Assembly: GCA_964432875.1 (NCBI GenBank)
Contig: CAYSPJ010000023.1
Span: 1-50,870 of the forward strand
Origin: JACJYE01 sp964432875
GTDB taxonomy: Bacteria; Bacteroidota; Bacteroidia; Chitinophagales; Saprospiraceae
Direction: 5' to 3'
DNA: 50,870 nt
The notes under the pieces: model-generated
Database searches by the model: none
Seen by the model: only the letters and a program-made list of their open reading frames with translations
What the model was told of the DNA's origin: nothing
Shown here: piece after piece, positions 8,446 to 18,500 of the stretch
Layout: each line of letters opens with the position of its first letter
Position numbering within the stretch: position 1 is the stretch's first letter
Position numbers and translations under genes: made by a program

Positions 8446-9294
8446 ATGAAAAAGATCTTGTCCTATTTGCTGCCCGCCCTCATTCTAATCGGCATTTTCG
8501 GCGGCATGGCTATTAAGCTGAAAAAGAACAAAGCCACCGCGGAAGAGCGGGTATTTCACTACGCCCCAACAGAAGCGGCTGCTTTGACGAGCGAGGCTCC
8601 TTCGCCTGCCCCGCCGGCCGAGCCCGGCAAGCTGATTTTCACGGGCACCTTCGAGCCCTTTCGGGAAACCAAACTCAGCGCCGAGGTACAGGGCAAAATC
8701 AACCACATCGCGGTAGATGCGGGCAGCATCGTGGCCAAAGGGCAGACCCTGGTGCAACTGGACGATGCGCTCCTGCAACTGCAGCTGCAATCCGTCGATG
8801 TGCAAATCGAGGGCTTGACGGCCGATGTGAACCGCTATACCATTTTGGCGAAAGCCGATGCGGTACAGGGTATCCAGTTGGAAAAAGCCGAATTGGGCTT
8901 GAAGTCCGCCCAGGTGCAGCGGGCAACCATCCAGGAGCAAATCCGGAAAACGGCCATCAAAGCGCCTTTTAAAGGAGTGGTGTACGGCAAGCTCAACGAA
9001 GTCGGCGGCTTTGCTGCGCCCGGCGTCCCGCTCCTGCACTTGCTCGACATCAGCCAATTGAAATTCACGATCAACGTGCCCGAAAACGATCTGCAATATT
9101 TCAAGGTCGGGCAAACCCACGACATCATCGCGGAGGCTTTCCCCGGCCAGAAACTGCCGGGCAAGGTGAGCATGATTGCCAGCAAAGCAAACGCAGGCAG
9201 CAGCTTCCCCGTGCAATTCACGGCCCGCAACTTTCCCAACCATGCGCTGCGGGCGGGGATGTTTGGGCAGATTGAATTATCCAGCAAAAACTGA
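8446..9294 (+). CDS. RND efflux periplasmic adaptor (HlyD/membrane fusion family)
   Basis: 282 residues, somewhat short for the family. One N-terminal membrane helix or signal (about 5-24) is followed by a linker rich in Pro and Ala. Then come the first half of a lipoyl-like domain (TKLSAEVQGKINHIAVDAGS, VAKGQTLVQLDD), a short coiled-coil hairpin (about residues 105-165), the second lipoyl half (IKAPFKGVVYGKLNEVGGF) and beta-barrel strands (LKFTINVPENDLQYFKVGQ). It bridges the pump and the TolC-like channel, each encoded next to it with gaps of 3 and 6 bases. Confidence 0.93.
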   Translation: MKKILSYLLPALILIGIFGGMAIKLKKNKATAEERVFHYAPTEAAALTSEAPSPAPPAEPGKLIFTGTFEPFRETKLSAEVQGKINHIAVDAGSIVAKGQTLVQLDDALLQLQLQSVDVQIEGLTADVNRYTILAKADAVQGIQLEKAELGLKSAQVQRATIQEQIRKTAIKAPFKGVVYGKLNEVGGFAAPGVPLLHLLDISQLKFTINVPENDLQYFKVGQTHDIIAEAFPGQKLPGKVSMIASKANAGSSFPVQFTARNFPNHALRAGMFGQIELSSKN

Positions 9295-9300
9295 TCGAGC

Positions 9301-12300
9301 ATGAACATCACCGCAATTTCCATCAACCGCCCCTCGCTGATCATCGTGCTGTTCAGCGTGTTTGCGCTGCTTGGGATCATCGGCTATAAGAACCTCAGCT
9401 ACGAGCTGATGCCCGATTTCAACCAGCCCGTCGTGGTCATCCGCACGGGCTACCCAGGCGCGACGCCGGAGGAAGTGGAAACCTCCGTTTCCCGGAAAAT
9501 CGAGGACGCGCTGTCCAATCTGGAAGGTATGGACTACTTGGTCACCAAATCCCTGCCCAATGCCTCGGTCATTATCGCCAACCTGAAATACGGCACTGAC
9601 CTCGACCAGGCCATGCAGGATGCCCAGCGCTACATCGACAACATCCGCAAAGACTTGCCCGCCGATATTTTAAGCCCGGTGATGAGCAAGGTGTCGCCCA
9701 ACGACTTGCCGATCATGTCCATCAGCGCCACCAGCAATTTGCCCGCTCCGGTTTTTTATCAAAAAATGAAAGACGATTACCTGCCCCAGATTCAGCAATT
9801 GAAAGGCGTAGCTGAAATCACCCTGCTGGGCGGCGAGGAGCGGGAAATCCAGGTGAAAGTCAAGCAGGAAAAACTCAAATACTACCAGGTTTCCCTGCTG
9901 CAAGTGGTCGAAGCCATCAACCGGGCAGGCTTGGACTTGCCGGCAGGGACGGTGCAAACCGATACTGAAACCAACTCGGTGCGCCTGGTTGGAAAATTTA
10001 ACACCCTCGATCAGCTGCGCGACGTGCAAGTGGCCCTGCCTTTGCCCAACAGCCCGGTCTATCTGCAAGACGTGGCGGAAGTGAGCGACGGCATCCGGGA
10101 AGTAACCTCAGTGAGCCGCTTCAACGGCAAAAACGGCATCGGCCTTTTGCTCAAAAAACAAGGCGACGCCAATGCGGTGGACGTGTCTAAAGGGGTGCGC
10201 AACGCCCTGGAAAAAATCGAACAGCAGAACGCCCGGCACGAAGTGCGCTTCACCATCGCCGACGACAGCACCGACAACACCATCGCCGCCGTGGAGAGCG
10301 TGGTGGTGGATTTGATCCTGGCGGTCATCCTTGTGTCCTTGGTGATGCTGCTATTTTTGCGCAGCTTCCGAAACTCCCTCATCGTACTGGTGGCCATCCC
10401 CACCTCCCTGATCACGGCTTTTGCCGCCATGTGGCTGCTCAATTACACCCTCAACCTGATGACCCTCCTGGCCATGTCCCTGATCATCGGCATCCTCGTG
10501 GACGATGCGGTGGTGGTGTTGGAGAACATCCAGCGGCACCTGGACATGGGCAAGGAAAAGCGTAAAGCGGCATTTGAGGGGCGCATGGAAATCGGCTTTT
10601 CGGCCTTGTCCATCACCTTGGTGGACGTGGTGGTGTTTTTACCGATCCTGTTCTTGCAAGTCTTTGTGGCAGATATGCTCAAGCAGTTCTCGGTGGTCGT
10701 CGTCACGGCTACGCTGACCAGCCTGCTAGTCGGCTTTACCCTCACGCCCTGGCTGGCTTCGCGCATCGGGAAAAAAGAAGACTTGCAGCCGACTAACCTC
10801 TTCAACCGCTTTTTGATCGGTTTTGAAAAACTATTGGACCGTTTTATCGAGTGGTACGGCAAGCAACTTAATTGGGTGCTGAACCATAAATTGGTTTTCA
10901 CGGGCATCGTGCTCCTGCTTTTCGCCATGACCATGGGCGTGATGAAGCAAGGCATCATCGGCAAAGAACTCATTTCCACGGGCGACCAGGGGAAGTTCCG
11001 CTTTGCTTTGGAATTTGACAAAAGCACTTCCATTCAACGCAACGATTTGGTGTCCAGGGAGATAGAACAGCATATTTTGGCGCAAGCCGAAGTGCAAACC
11101 CTGTTCAGCAACGTGGGCGGGCCGAGTACCGGCATCGGTAGTCTGGGCGTAGGGGTGCCATACAAGACGGAATTCACCGTGCAGTTGAAGGACAAAAAGC
11201 AGATTGATAATCTGCGCACCGAAGACTTCATGCTGCGCCTGCGGCAGGAGTTGCAAAAGCAATACCCCGACATCCGCTTTTCCATGGCGACGCTGGGACT
11301 GGTGCCCCGTTCCGCCCCCGTAGAAATGACGCTGAGCGGCGGCGATCTGGCGCAAGTGATGGAAACCGGTCAGATGCTCAAAGAGGTGGTGCAGCGCATC
11401 CCCGGCGCCGACAACGTGCAGTTGTCGGTGGAGGAAGGCAGCCCCGAGTATCAGGTTTTGCCCGATAAAGACCGCATGCAGCGCCTCGGTTTGAACACCG
11501 CTTACACTGGCCAAAGCCTGCGCATCGCCTTCACCGGCAATGACGATGCCAGCCTTACGGAAAACGGCACGGAATATCCCATCCGGATCTGGCTGGCCGA
11601 TTTCGACCGCCGCAACCAGGACGACGTCAGCCGCTTGAACATACTCAATCCTGCCGGGCTGCCCGTGCAAGTAGCGCAATTCGCCCAGGTCGTCAAAGGC
11701 CGCACCCCCTCGCTGCTGGAGCGCAAAGACCGGCAGCCGGCCGTCACCCTCACCGCCGACGCCCTGGGCCGCCCCTCGGGTACGGTGGCCGATGATGTGG
11801 TGGCGTATCTGAAGCAGAACCCCTTGCCCGAGGGCATGAGCCTGACCTGGGGCAGCGACATCAAGCGGCAGAATGATAGCTTTGGGGCATTGGGCAGTGT
11901 GCTAGCCATTTCATTTTTACTGATCTACCTGATCATGGTCGCTCTGTACGACAACTTCTTGTATCCTTTTGTGGCGTTGTTTTCCATCCCGGTAGCGGCG
12001 ATCGGTGCCTTCCTGGCCCTGAACCTGTCCCTAAGCAATTTAAGCTTATTTGCCCTCCTGGGTTTGATCATGCTGATGGGCTTGGTGACCAAAAATGCCA
12101 TTTTGATCGTGGACTTTACCAACCAGCTCAAAGCGGCCGGCTTGCACTACCGGGAGGCCCTGATCCAGGCCGGCAAGGAGCGGATGCGCCCGATCTTGAT
12201 GACCACGCTTTCCATGGCCATCGGGATGCTGCCCATCGCCCTGGCCAGCGGCACCGCCAGCGAATGGAAAAACGGTCTGGCCTGGGTCATCATCGGCGGC

Positions 12301-12393
12301 TTGCTTTCTTCCCTAATCCTAACGGTGTACCTCGTGCCTATGATGTATTATTTGGTGGACCGGGGGAAGGAGCGGCTGGGGCGCAAAAGATGA
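9301..12393 (+). CDS. RND-family efflux permease
   Basis: 1030 residues, the normal length for AcrB-like pumps. It has 12 predicted membrane helices in two repeats of one plus five, with two large periplasmic loops. The opening MNITAISINRPSLIIVLFSV and the TM4 segment GILVDDAVVVLENIQRH, with paired Asp for proton relay, are typical, as is MGLVTKNAILIVDFTNQ in the second half. It uses the proton gradient to expel hydrophobic compounds through the adaptor and TolC-like partners encoded just upstream. Closest to the hydrophobe/amphiphile class by the loop motifs. Substrate unknown; the TetR gene in the operon suggests induction by the exported compound. Confidence 0.95.
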   Translation: MNITAISINRPSLIIVLFSVFALLGIIGYKNLSYELMPDFNQPVVVIRTGYPGATPEEVETSVSRKIEDALSNLEGMDYLVTKSLPNASVIIANLKYGTDLDQAMQDAQRYIDNIRKDLPADILSPVMSKVSPNDLPIMSISATSNLPAPVFYQKMKDDYLPQIQQLKGVAEITLLGGEEREIQVKVKQEKLKYYQVSLLQVVEAINRAGLDLPAGTVQTDTETNSVRLVGKFNTLDQLRDVQVALPLPNSPVYLQDVAEVSDGIREVTSVSRFNGKNGIGLLLKKQGDANAVDVSKGVRNALEKIEQQNARHEVRFTIADDSTDNTIAAVESVVVDLILAVILVSLVMLLFLRSFRNSLIVLVAIPTSLITAFAAMWLLNYTLNLMTLLAMSLIIGILVDDAVVVLENIQRHLDMGKEKRKAAFEGRMEIGFSALSITLVDVVVFLPILFLQVFVADMLKQFSVVVVTATLTSLLVGFTLTPWLASRIGKKEDLQPTNLFNRFLIGFEKLLDRFIEWYGKQLNWVLNHKLVFTGIVLLLFAMTMGVMKQGIIGKELISTGDQGKFRFALEFDKSTSIQRNDLVSREIEQHILAQAEVQTLFSNVGGPSTGIGSLGVGVPYKTEFTVQLKDKKQIDNLRTEDFMLRLRQELQKQYPDIRFSMATLGLVPRSAPVEMTLSGGDLAQVMETGQMLKEVVQRIPGADNVQLSVEEGSPEYQVLPDKDRMQRLGLNTAYTGQSLRIAFTGNDDASLTENGTEYPIRIWLADFDRRNQDDVSRLNILNPAGLPVQVAQFAQVVKGRTPSLLERKDRQPAVTLTADALGRPSGTVADDVVAYLKQNPLPEGMSLTWGSDIKRQNDSFGALGSVLAISFLLIYLIMVALYDNFLYPFVALFSIPVAAIGAFLALNLSLSNLSLFALLGLIMLMGLVTKNAILIVDFTNQLKAAGLHYREALIQAGKERMRPILMTTLSMAIGMLPIALASGTASEWKNGLAWVIIGGLLSSLILTVYLVPMMYYLVDRGKERLGRKR

Positions 12394-12423
12394 AGCACGG
12401 AACCTGAAATGGATACGAATCAA

Positions 12424-12455
12424 GGTGGGGTACAACTGCGAGCCTGTACTCCACC
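12424..12455 (+). terminator. hairpin after the efflux operon
   Basis: GGTGGGGTACA (12424-12434) pairs with TGTACTCCACC (12445-12455), 11 bp with one G-T, loop of 10. It lies 31 bases after the RND stop. No strong T run follows, so termination strength is uncertain. Confidence 0.5.
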
Positions 12456-12666
12456 CTGATATTTTGCTCAATGCCCGGGTGCTGCAGCAGTAGTACCCAA
12501 CCGCAAAGCTTCCGACTTCTAACGAGCAGAAAGGCGTACTTTCCCGCAATACTGTACCGTCGCGGACTGTCGGACGAACATCTCTGTTTTTATATCGACT
12601 GGAACACTTTCAAAACATTGAACGGGCTATGGCTTTTCCGACGTGCTGGGCCCTACGCCGCCGATC

Positions 12667-14538
12667 TCAATCCCAAATCCCCTCCTCCTCAATCTCGAAC
12701 TCCGCGTCCTTCTCCCAGATTTCCATCTCGCAGGGCTTGCAGTTGAACTTGAGTTTGTACTCCACCTCCCCGTGTTTGAGCACCAACGGCTCTTTTACCT
12801 TCTCGCCCATCGTCTCGCGCTGGAAGCGGGGGCACTTGCCCAGCTCGTATTTCACGCAGTACTTGGTGGTCATCACGCGCGACTTGCCGGGGTCCCATTG
12901 CAGCTCGAAGGCCTTCTCGATCTGCTGCACGCCGTGGCGATGGTAAAACTGCCGCGCCAGTTTATTGGAAACGTTGTAGGTGAAGTCCAATTCCGCTACC
13001 GGATAGGGGTGGTCGGTGGGGGTGATGGGGCGTTCCTCACGATGGTATTCCCGGACGCGGGTGTCCATCAGTTGCTCCAATACGGTGCGGCGGATGTCGT
13101 TGATTTTGGAAATGGGCAGGAACCAATTAGCTGAAAAATCCACGCGGATGTCGTCCACGATGAAGGGGGTATTGCCCGCTTTAGCCAGATTTTTCTTGAT
13201 ATTGTCAACGATGGATTCGCCATTCTTGGTCGGTTCTTTTTCCGCTGGCAAGGTAGCCGTGCTCGTGTGCCCGTCCTCGTCGGTGGCGGTGAGGGTGAAC
13301 CCCTCGGTTGATTCCGCGAAGTGCAGCGCCACCCCGATTTTTCGGATGGCGCTATCGTCCCGCTCCAGCAGTTTGTTGAATGCCGCGTCGGAATTGCGGT
13401 AGATATCTGTGCCCACGGGCAGTTGGCGTAAGGTATTGGGCACCACCAAGCCGTTGATGATGATGTTCACGCGGTCGCCGTCGGCCTGTCCTTCTTCGTT
13501 TACGAAATAGAGGCCGTCACCGTTGTTCAGCAGCTCGGCATTTTCGATGAGGTAGCCGTTGGCTTTGACCTCCAGCAGTTTGCCGATGTACTCGCCCTGC
13601 GACTTTGGCGTCTCCCACGAACCAATCCGCGCCTTGCGCTGGTTCACGAAGTAGTCAGTGTACCCCCGGTTGAAGCTCTTGTCCATCTTGGCCTCGAAAG
13701 TGTAGAACGTCCGCCCGGACGAAGCCTTTTCGTAGAGCGGGTTATCCTCCAGGAAGGCATCCAAGCGCTTGCGCAGGTAGGAGACGTTGTTCTTGACATA
13801 GACCAGATCCTTAAGCCGCCCCTCTATCTTGAACGAAGTGATGCCCGCCTCAATGAGCATGGGCAGTTGGTCACTGAGGTTGAGGTCTTTGATGGACAGC
13901 AGGTGGGTTTCGGTCAGCAGCGTAGTGCCGTTGCCGTCTATCAGGTTGTAGGGCAGGCGGCAGTTTTGGGCGCACGAGCCGCGGTTGGCGCTGCGCTCGC
14001 CGTTTGCCACGCTCATGTAGCAATTGCCGCTGAACGACACGCATAGCGCGCCGGACACAAAGAACTCCAGCTCCACGTCGGTAGCCTCGTGTATTTCGCG
14101 GATCTGGTCCAGGTTCAGCTCGCGCGCCAGCACCACCCGCCGGATGCCCGCATCCGCCAGGAATTTGACGTGCGCCGCATCGCGGTTATTGGTCTGCGTA
14201 CTGGCATGCAGTACTATGGGCGGCAGGTCCATTTCCAGTATGGCCATGTCCTGTATGATGAGCGCGTCCACGCCGGCCTCGTACAGCTCGTGGATGAGCT
14301 GGCGGCAGGCCTCCAGCTCGTTGTCGTAAAGGATGGTGTTGACAGTCACGAAAACTTTGGCCTTGAACAAGTGGGCGTACTCCACCAATTCGGCGATGTC
14401 CTCTACCGAGTTGGTGGCGTTTGTCCGGGCGCCAAAGGTGTGCGCGCCGATGTAAACGGCGTCTGCGCCGGCATTGATGGCCGCCATGCCTTGGTAAAGG
14501 TTCTTGGCTGGCGCAAGGATTTCTACCTTATGCTTCAT
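12667..14538 (-). CDS. U32 peptidase-family protein (RlhA/TrhP-like RNA hydroxylation)
   Basis: 623 residues. The N-terminal half is the U32 domain, opening VEILAPAKNLYQGMAAINAG with the internal GADAVYIGAHTFGAR. The four conserved cysteines of the family are present (C166, C173, C189, C193, in ALCVSFSGNC and NRGSCAQNC), which probably hold an iron-sulfur cluster. The C-terminal half has more cysteines (CVKYELGKC and CKPCEM). Family members hydroxylate 23S rRNA or the tRNA wobble uridine with prephenate as a co-substrate; the long form with an extra domain resembles RlhA. Which RNA is modified here is not known. A -7 box TACCTTTG ends only four bases before the ATG. Confidence 0.9.
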   Translation of the reverse strand: MKHKVEILAPAKNLYQGMAAINAGADAVYIGAHTFGARTNATNSVEDIAELVEYAHLFKAKVFVTVNTILYDNELEACRQLIHELYEAGVDALIIQDMAILEMDLPPIVLHASTQTNNRDAAHVKFLADAGIRRVVLARELNLDQIREIHEATDVELEFFVSGALCVSFSGNCYMSVANGERSANRGSCAQNCRLPYNLIDGNGTTLLTETHLLSIKDLNLSDQLPMLIEAGITSFKIEGRLKDLVYVKNNVSYLRKRLDAFLEDNPLYEKASSGRTFYTFEAKMDKSFNRGYTDYFVNQRKARIGSWETPKSQGEYIGKLLEVKANGYLIENAELLNNGDGLYFVNEEGQADGDRVNIIINGLVVPNTLRQLPVGTDIYRNSDAAFNKLLERDDSAIRKIGVALHFAESTEGFTLTATDEDGHTSTATLPAEKEPTKNGESIVDNIKKNLAKAGNTPFIVDDIRVDFSANWFLPISKINDIRRTVLEQLMDTRVREYHREERPITPTDHPYPVAELDFTYNVSNKLARQFYHRHGVQQIEKAFELQWDPGKSRVMTTKYCVKYELGKCPRFQRETMGEKVKEPLVLKHGEVEYKLKFNCKPCEMEIWEKDAEFEIEEEGIWD

Positions 14539-14542
14539 GCCG

Positions 14543-14550
14543 CAAAGGTA
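14543..14550 (-). promoter_or_regulatory. -7 box of the U32 gene
   Basis: TACCTTTG on the minus strand matches TAnnTTTG and is followed by CGGC and then the ATG. Transcription would begin at or within a few bases of the start codon. No good -33 box is seen. Confidence 0.5.
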
Positions 14551-14857
14551 AAAAACGGGAACAAAATAACTGGTACATTTACGTGAGGATTGTGGCTGCG
14601 GTTAAGGTTGAGAGCTAAGGATTGCCATTCAACACCCGAAAGTAGTGGGGGGGCGCTCAATGCTCGTCCGCATTTAGCGGGATGGCTCCGTACGGGGCAC
14701 ACTGCCACGGCTAGGCTCAGTCAGCAGTTGGCGCATAGCAACGTCTCGTCTGAACGAGGTGAAGCGGGATCGGAAGGCAGAAGGTGATGAACCCTGTGGC
14801 ACACACGCTTCGCTATTCCAAAGGATGAACTGCGCCAGCAGATACACCGTGCAACGA
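14551..14857. other. intergenic region without a gene
   Basis: About 300 bases. No coding frame is convincing. GGCACACTGCCACGGCT (14696-14712) matches 16 of 17 bases of the reverse complement of 167-183, so it is probably part of a short dispersed repeat. Confidence 0.5.
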
Positions 14858-15430
14858 TCACCGCCGCCGCAAAATCGCATACTGCCGCACCACCACCGGC
14901 AGCGATTTCACCTCTGGTATCTTTTCCCCCTCGTGCTCGCCTCCGCCAGTGATGGTGCGGGGTTTATTTTCCCCGGAGATGATTTCATAGTGCAGCTCAT
15001 CGCCAATCAATTCGGTAGTGCTGAGCAGCAGGGCGTTGCCCACCTCGAAGCGGCTGTAAAGCTTGCCGGCGATGTAGGTCGCATCCAGCACGATGGAATT
15101 CAGCTCGTCGATTGCATAGAGGCCAAATTTGGGCTTGTTGGCACGCAGCAGATACTCGCGCTGGTTGGCCTCCTCGCCCTGTCCATAGATGATGGTCCAG
15201 GTATAGGCGCTGTCCACATCCTGGATGTGCAGCTCCATCGGCACGTCCTGCATCTTGCCATCGGGCGCAAAAATCTCCAGGCGGCCCGCCCATCGCCCGG
15301 CCCAGGAGGCGGGGAAATCGAGCAGGGGTTCTTCAAGCTCTTGGGCAAAAGCAGGCCCACTGAGGAGCGAGGCTGCAAAAAGCAAAAGCATCAGCTGCTT
15401 TTTGAATAGAAGGTTGAGTACTTTTTTCAT
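14858..15430 (-). CDS. small secreted protein of unknown function
   Basis: 190 residues. The signal peptide runs to about residue 30 (LLLFAASLLSGPAFAQ). The mature part opens with SWAGRWAGRLEIF and alternates short strands with turns, which suggests a lipocalin-like or small beta-barrel fold that recurs in secreted Bacteroidota proteins; this is a weak structural guess. No catalytic motif is visible. It has its own well-formed promoter (15528-15559) and a leader of about 95 bases that overlaps the promoter region of the divergent peptidase gene. Confidence 0.72.
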   Translation of the reverse strand: MKKVLNLLFKKQLMLLLFAASLLSGPAFAQELEEPLLDFPASWAGRWAGRLEIFAPDGKMQDVPMELHIQDVDSAYTWTIIYGQGEEANQREYLLRANKPKFGLYAIDELNSIVLDATYIAGKLYSRFEVGNALLLSTTELIGDELHYEIISGENKPRTITGGGEHEGEKIPEVKSLPVVVRQYAILRRR

Positions 15431-15527
15431 GCCATTTTCCGTTTTCGTTGGTCACTATTCGTCGATCCCCTTCCAACTTCCAGCGCAGGAAGGTGTTTAT
15501 TGAGCCAACGACTGATTTAAAACCGTT

Positions 15528-15559
15528 CAAAGATAAAATAAACATCCGATTTCAACAAA
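15528..15559 (-). promoter_or_regulatory. promoter of the small secreted protein gene
   Basis: On the minus strand TTTG (15559-15556), 20 bases, then TATCTTTG (15535-15528): a close match to the Bacteroidota TTTG-N19-TAnnTTTG pattern. It abuts the ATG of the divergent M1 gene at 15560. Confidence 0.7.
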
Positions 15560-18500
15560 ATGAAGCCAATACGCCGCTCCCTCTTTTTCGCTTTATGGCT
15601 CTTTATACACATGCAAAGCCATGCCCAAACGCCTTATTTCCAACAGGATGTCGATTATCGCATCGCGGTGCTGCTCGACGACGAGCAGCACTTCCTGCAC
15701 GGGCAGCTCGAAATCCGCTACCGCAACAACGCGCCCCAGGCGCTGGACAGCCTCTACTTCCACCTCTGGCCCAATGCCTACCGCGATAATCAAACCGCCT
15801 TCGCCCAGCAGCAACGGCAACACGGCAACCTGCGCTTCCACTACGCCCCGCCCGAGGATCGGGGCTATACCGACAGCCTGCGCTTCGAGGCTGAGGGGCA
15901 ACCCATCGCCTGGGGGCTGGATACCCATCATGCCGACATCGCCGGGCTGAAGCTGGCCCAGCCGCTGCTGCCGGGCGCAGAAATCATTATCACCACCCCC
16001 TTCCGGGTCAAGCTGCCGCGCACCTTTTCCCGCCTGGGGCACGAGGGGCAGGCCTATCAGATCACCCAGTGGTACCCCAAGCCCGCCGTGTTTGACCGCG
16101 ACGGCTGGCATGCCATGCCCTATCTGGACATGGGCGAGTTCTACTCTGAGTTCGGCAGCTTTGACCTCAGCATCACCTTGCCGGAAAACTATCTGGTGGC
16201 CGCCACCGGCATGCTGCAGACGCCCAGCGAAAAAACCTTCCTGGAGGAACAAATCGCCCGCAGCGCCGCTCTGCTCGACACCCTTACCCAGGGGGTGAGC
16301 CAGGCGCCATTCCCACCCTCTTCGCCCACGCTCAAAACCATCCGTTACACCGCCGAGCAGGTGCATGACTTCGCTTGGTTTGCCGACAAGCGTTTTTTGG
16401 TTCAGAAAGAGCTGGCCATCCTGCCCTCGGGCCGCAGCGTGGAAGCCTGGGCGTTCTTCCCGCCCGACGAGCAGCACCTCTGGAAGCAAGCCGCCGGCTA
16501 TGTCAGCCGGGCGCTGGTTTTTTATTCGGAGCTAGTGGGTGAATACCCCTACCCGCAGGCCACCGCGGTGCAGACCGCCCTGAGCGCCGGAGGCGGCATG
16601 GAATACCCCATGGTGACCAACATCTCCCTGATGGGCGACGCCCAGGGCGTTGACGAGGTCATCACCCACGAGGTGGGGCACAACTGGTTTTACGGCATCC
16701 TGGCCTCCAACGAGCGCCGCTCTCCCTGGATGGACGAGGGCATGAACAGCTACTACGACCACCGCTACAGCCGCCTGCATTACGACGGGCCGGATTTGTC
16801 TTACCTCCCGGATTTCGTGCTGAAAAAGACCGAGCTGGATATGCTGGAGATCGCCTACCTCTACCAGGCCCGGCGGCGGCTCAACCAGGCACCCCAGACC
16901 CCTTCCGAGGAGCTGAGCCGCATCAACTACTTCCTGAGCGCCTACGAGATACCGGCCAGGGCCTTCCGCTATCTGGAATCCTACCTGGGCACCGCCCGCT
17001 TCGACGCCATCATGCAGGGCTATTACGAGCAGTGGAAATTCCGCCATCCGCGGCCTGAGGATTTCCAGGAGCACGTGGAGGGGGCCGTCGGCCGGCCGCT
17101 ACCCTGGTTTTTCGACGGGCTGATTTTTTCCAACCAACGCCAAGATTATGCCATCGCCGGCATCAAGAGCCGAGGGGATTCTCTGCAGGTGCGGCTGCGC
17201 AACAAGGGCCGCATCGCCGGGCCCTTCGTGCTTAGCGCCATGGCGGGGGGCGAGCCGGTTTATGAGTTTTGGGTCGAAGGCTTTGAGGGCCGCCAAGAGA
17301 TTACCCTGCCAGCGGGCCGCTATGACGAGATCATCCTGGATCGGGAGCACATCACTTTTGATTTGTATCGGCAGGACAACCGCATCCGCACCCAGGGCTG
17401 GTTCAAAAAGTTCGAACCGTTGAGCTTGCAGTATCTGGCAGGGGTAGAAAGCAATAGCCGCACCGCCATCTACTGGACGCCGCTGCTGAGCTGGAACGAC
17501 TACGACAAGGCCATGCCCGGCCTGCTGCTGCACAACCGCCTGCTGCCAGAGAAGCGCCTGGAGTGGGCCCTGGCGCCCTTTTGGGGCACCAATACCCAAG
17601 CCTTGACCGGGCTGGGCGGGCTGCATTACAACTTCTACCCCCAATCGCCCAAGCTTCAGCGATTGGCTATCGGCATCCAGGCGCGCAGCTTCCAGTACCG
17701 CAGCTTTGCGGCTACGGGGCAGGCTTTCCGCTTTGCCCGCTGGCAACCCTATCTGCGGCTGGACTTGGCAGTGCCCGCCACCAGCGCCCTGCGCCGCCAG
17801 GTGCTGCTACGCAACATCTGGCTGCAATACGAATACCCGGACTTCGCCCCCGACGGCGAGCCGCTGCCGACTATCTGGCGCACCGGGGCGATCCAGGAGC
17901 TGAGTTATTCGTCGGAAAACCGCCGCAAGCTGAACCCCTACCATTGGCGCATCGCCCTGGAACACCAGGACCACCGCCGCTTGAGCTTGCGCTCTGGCCG
18001 CTACCTGAAATCGAGCCTCGAGTACCGGCAAGCCTTTGCCTTCGAGCGGGGGCGCAACATCCACCTGCGCTTTTTTGCCGGGGCTTTCCTCTATAACAGC
18101 AACCGCGGCATCGGCGCCATCGAGCCCTGGGCTTTCAACCTCACCGCTCAGGGCTTCAACGACTATCGCTACGACGATTTCTACCTCGGCCGCAGCGATG
18201 CCGAGGGGCTGTGGCTACAGCAGGTGAGCATCCGTGAGGGAGGCTTCAAAAACGTCATCGGCCGCGGCTTCAACCTGGGGCGCAGCAACAGCTTCATCCT
18301 GGCCGCCAACTTCAAGGCCGACCTGCCCCGCAAGGTGCTGCCCAAGCTCCCCATCAAGCCTTACTTCGATATCGGCTACTTCGACAATACCCTGCCCACG
18401 GGCCAGGGGGATTCCTTCAAAGACCAGCTCCTCTGGAGCGGCGGCCTGATGATTGATATCGCCGACGAGGCCTTCGCCCTCTATTTCCCCCTGATCAATT

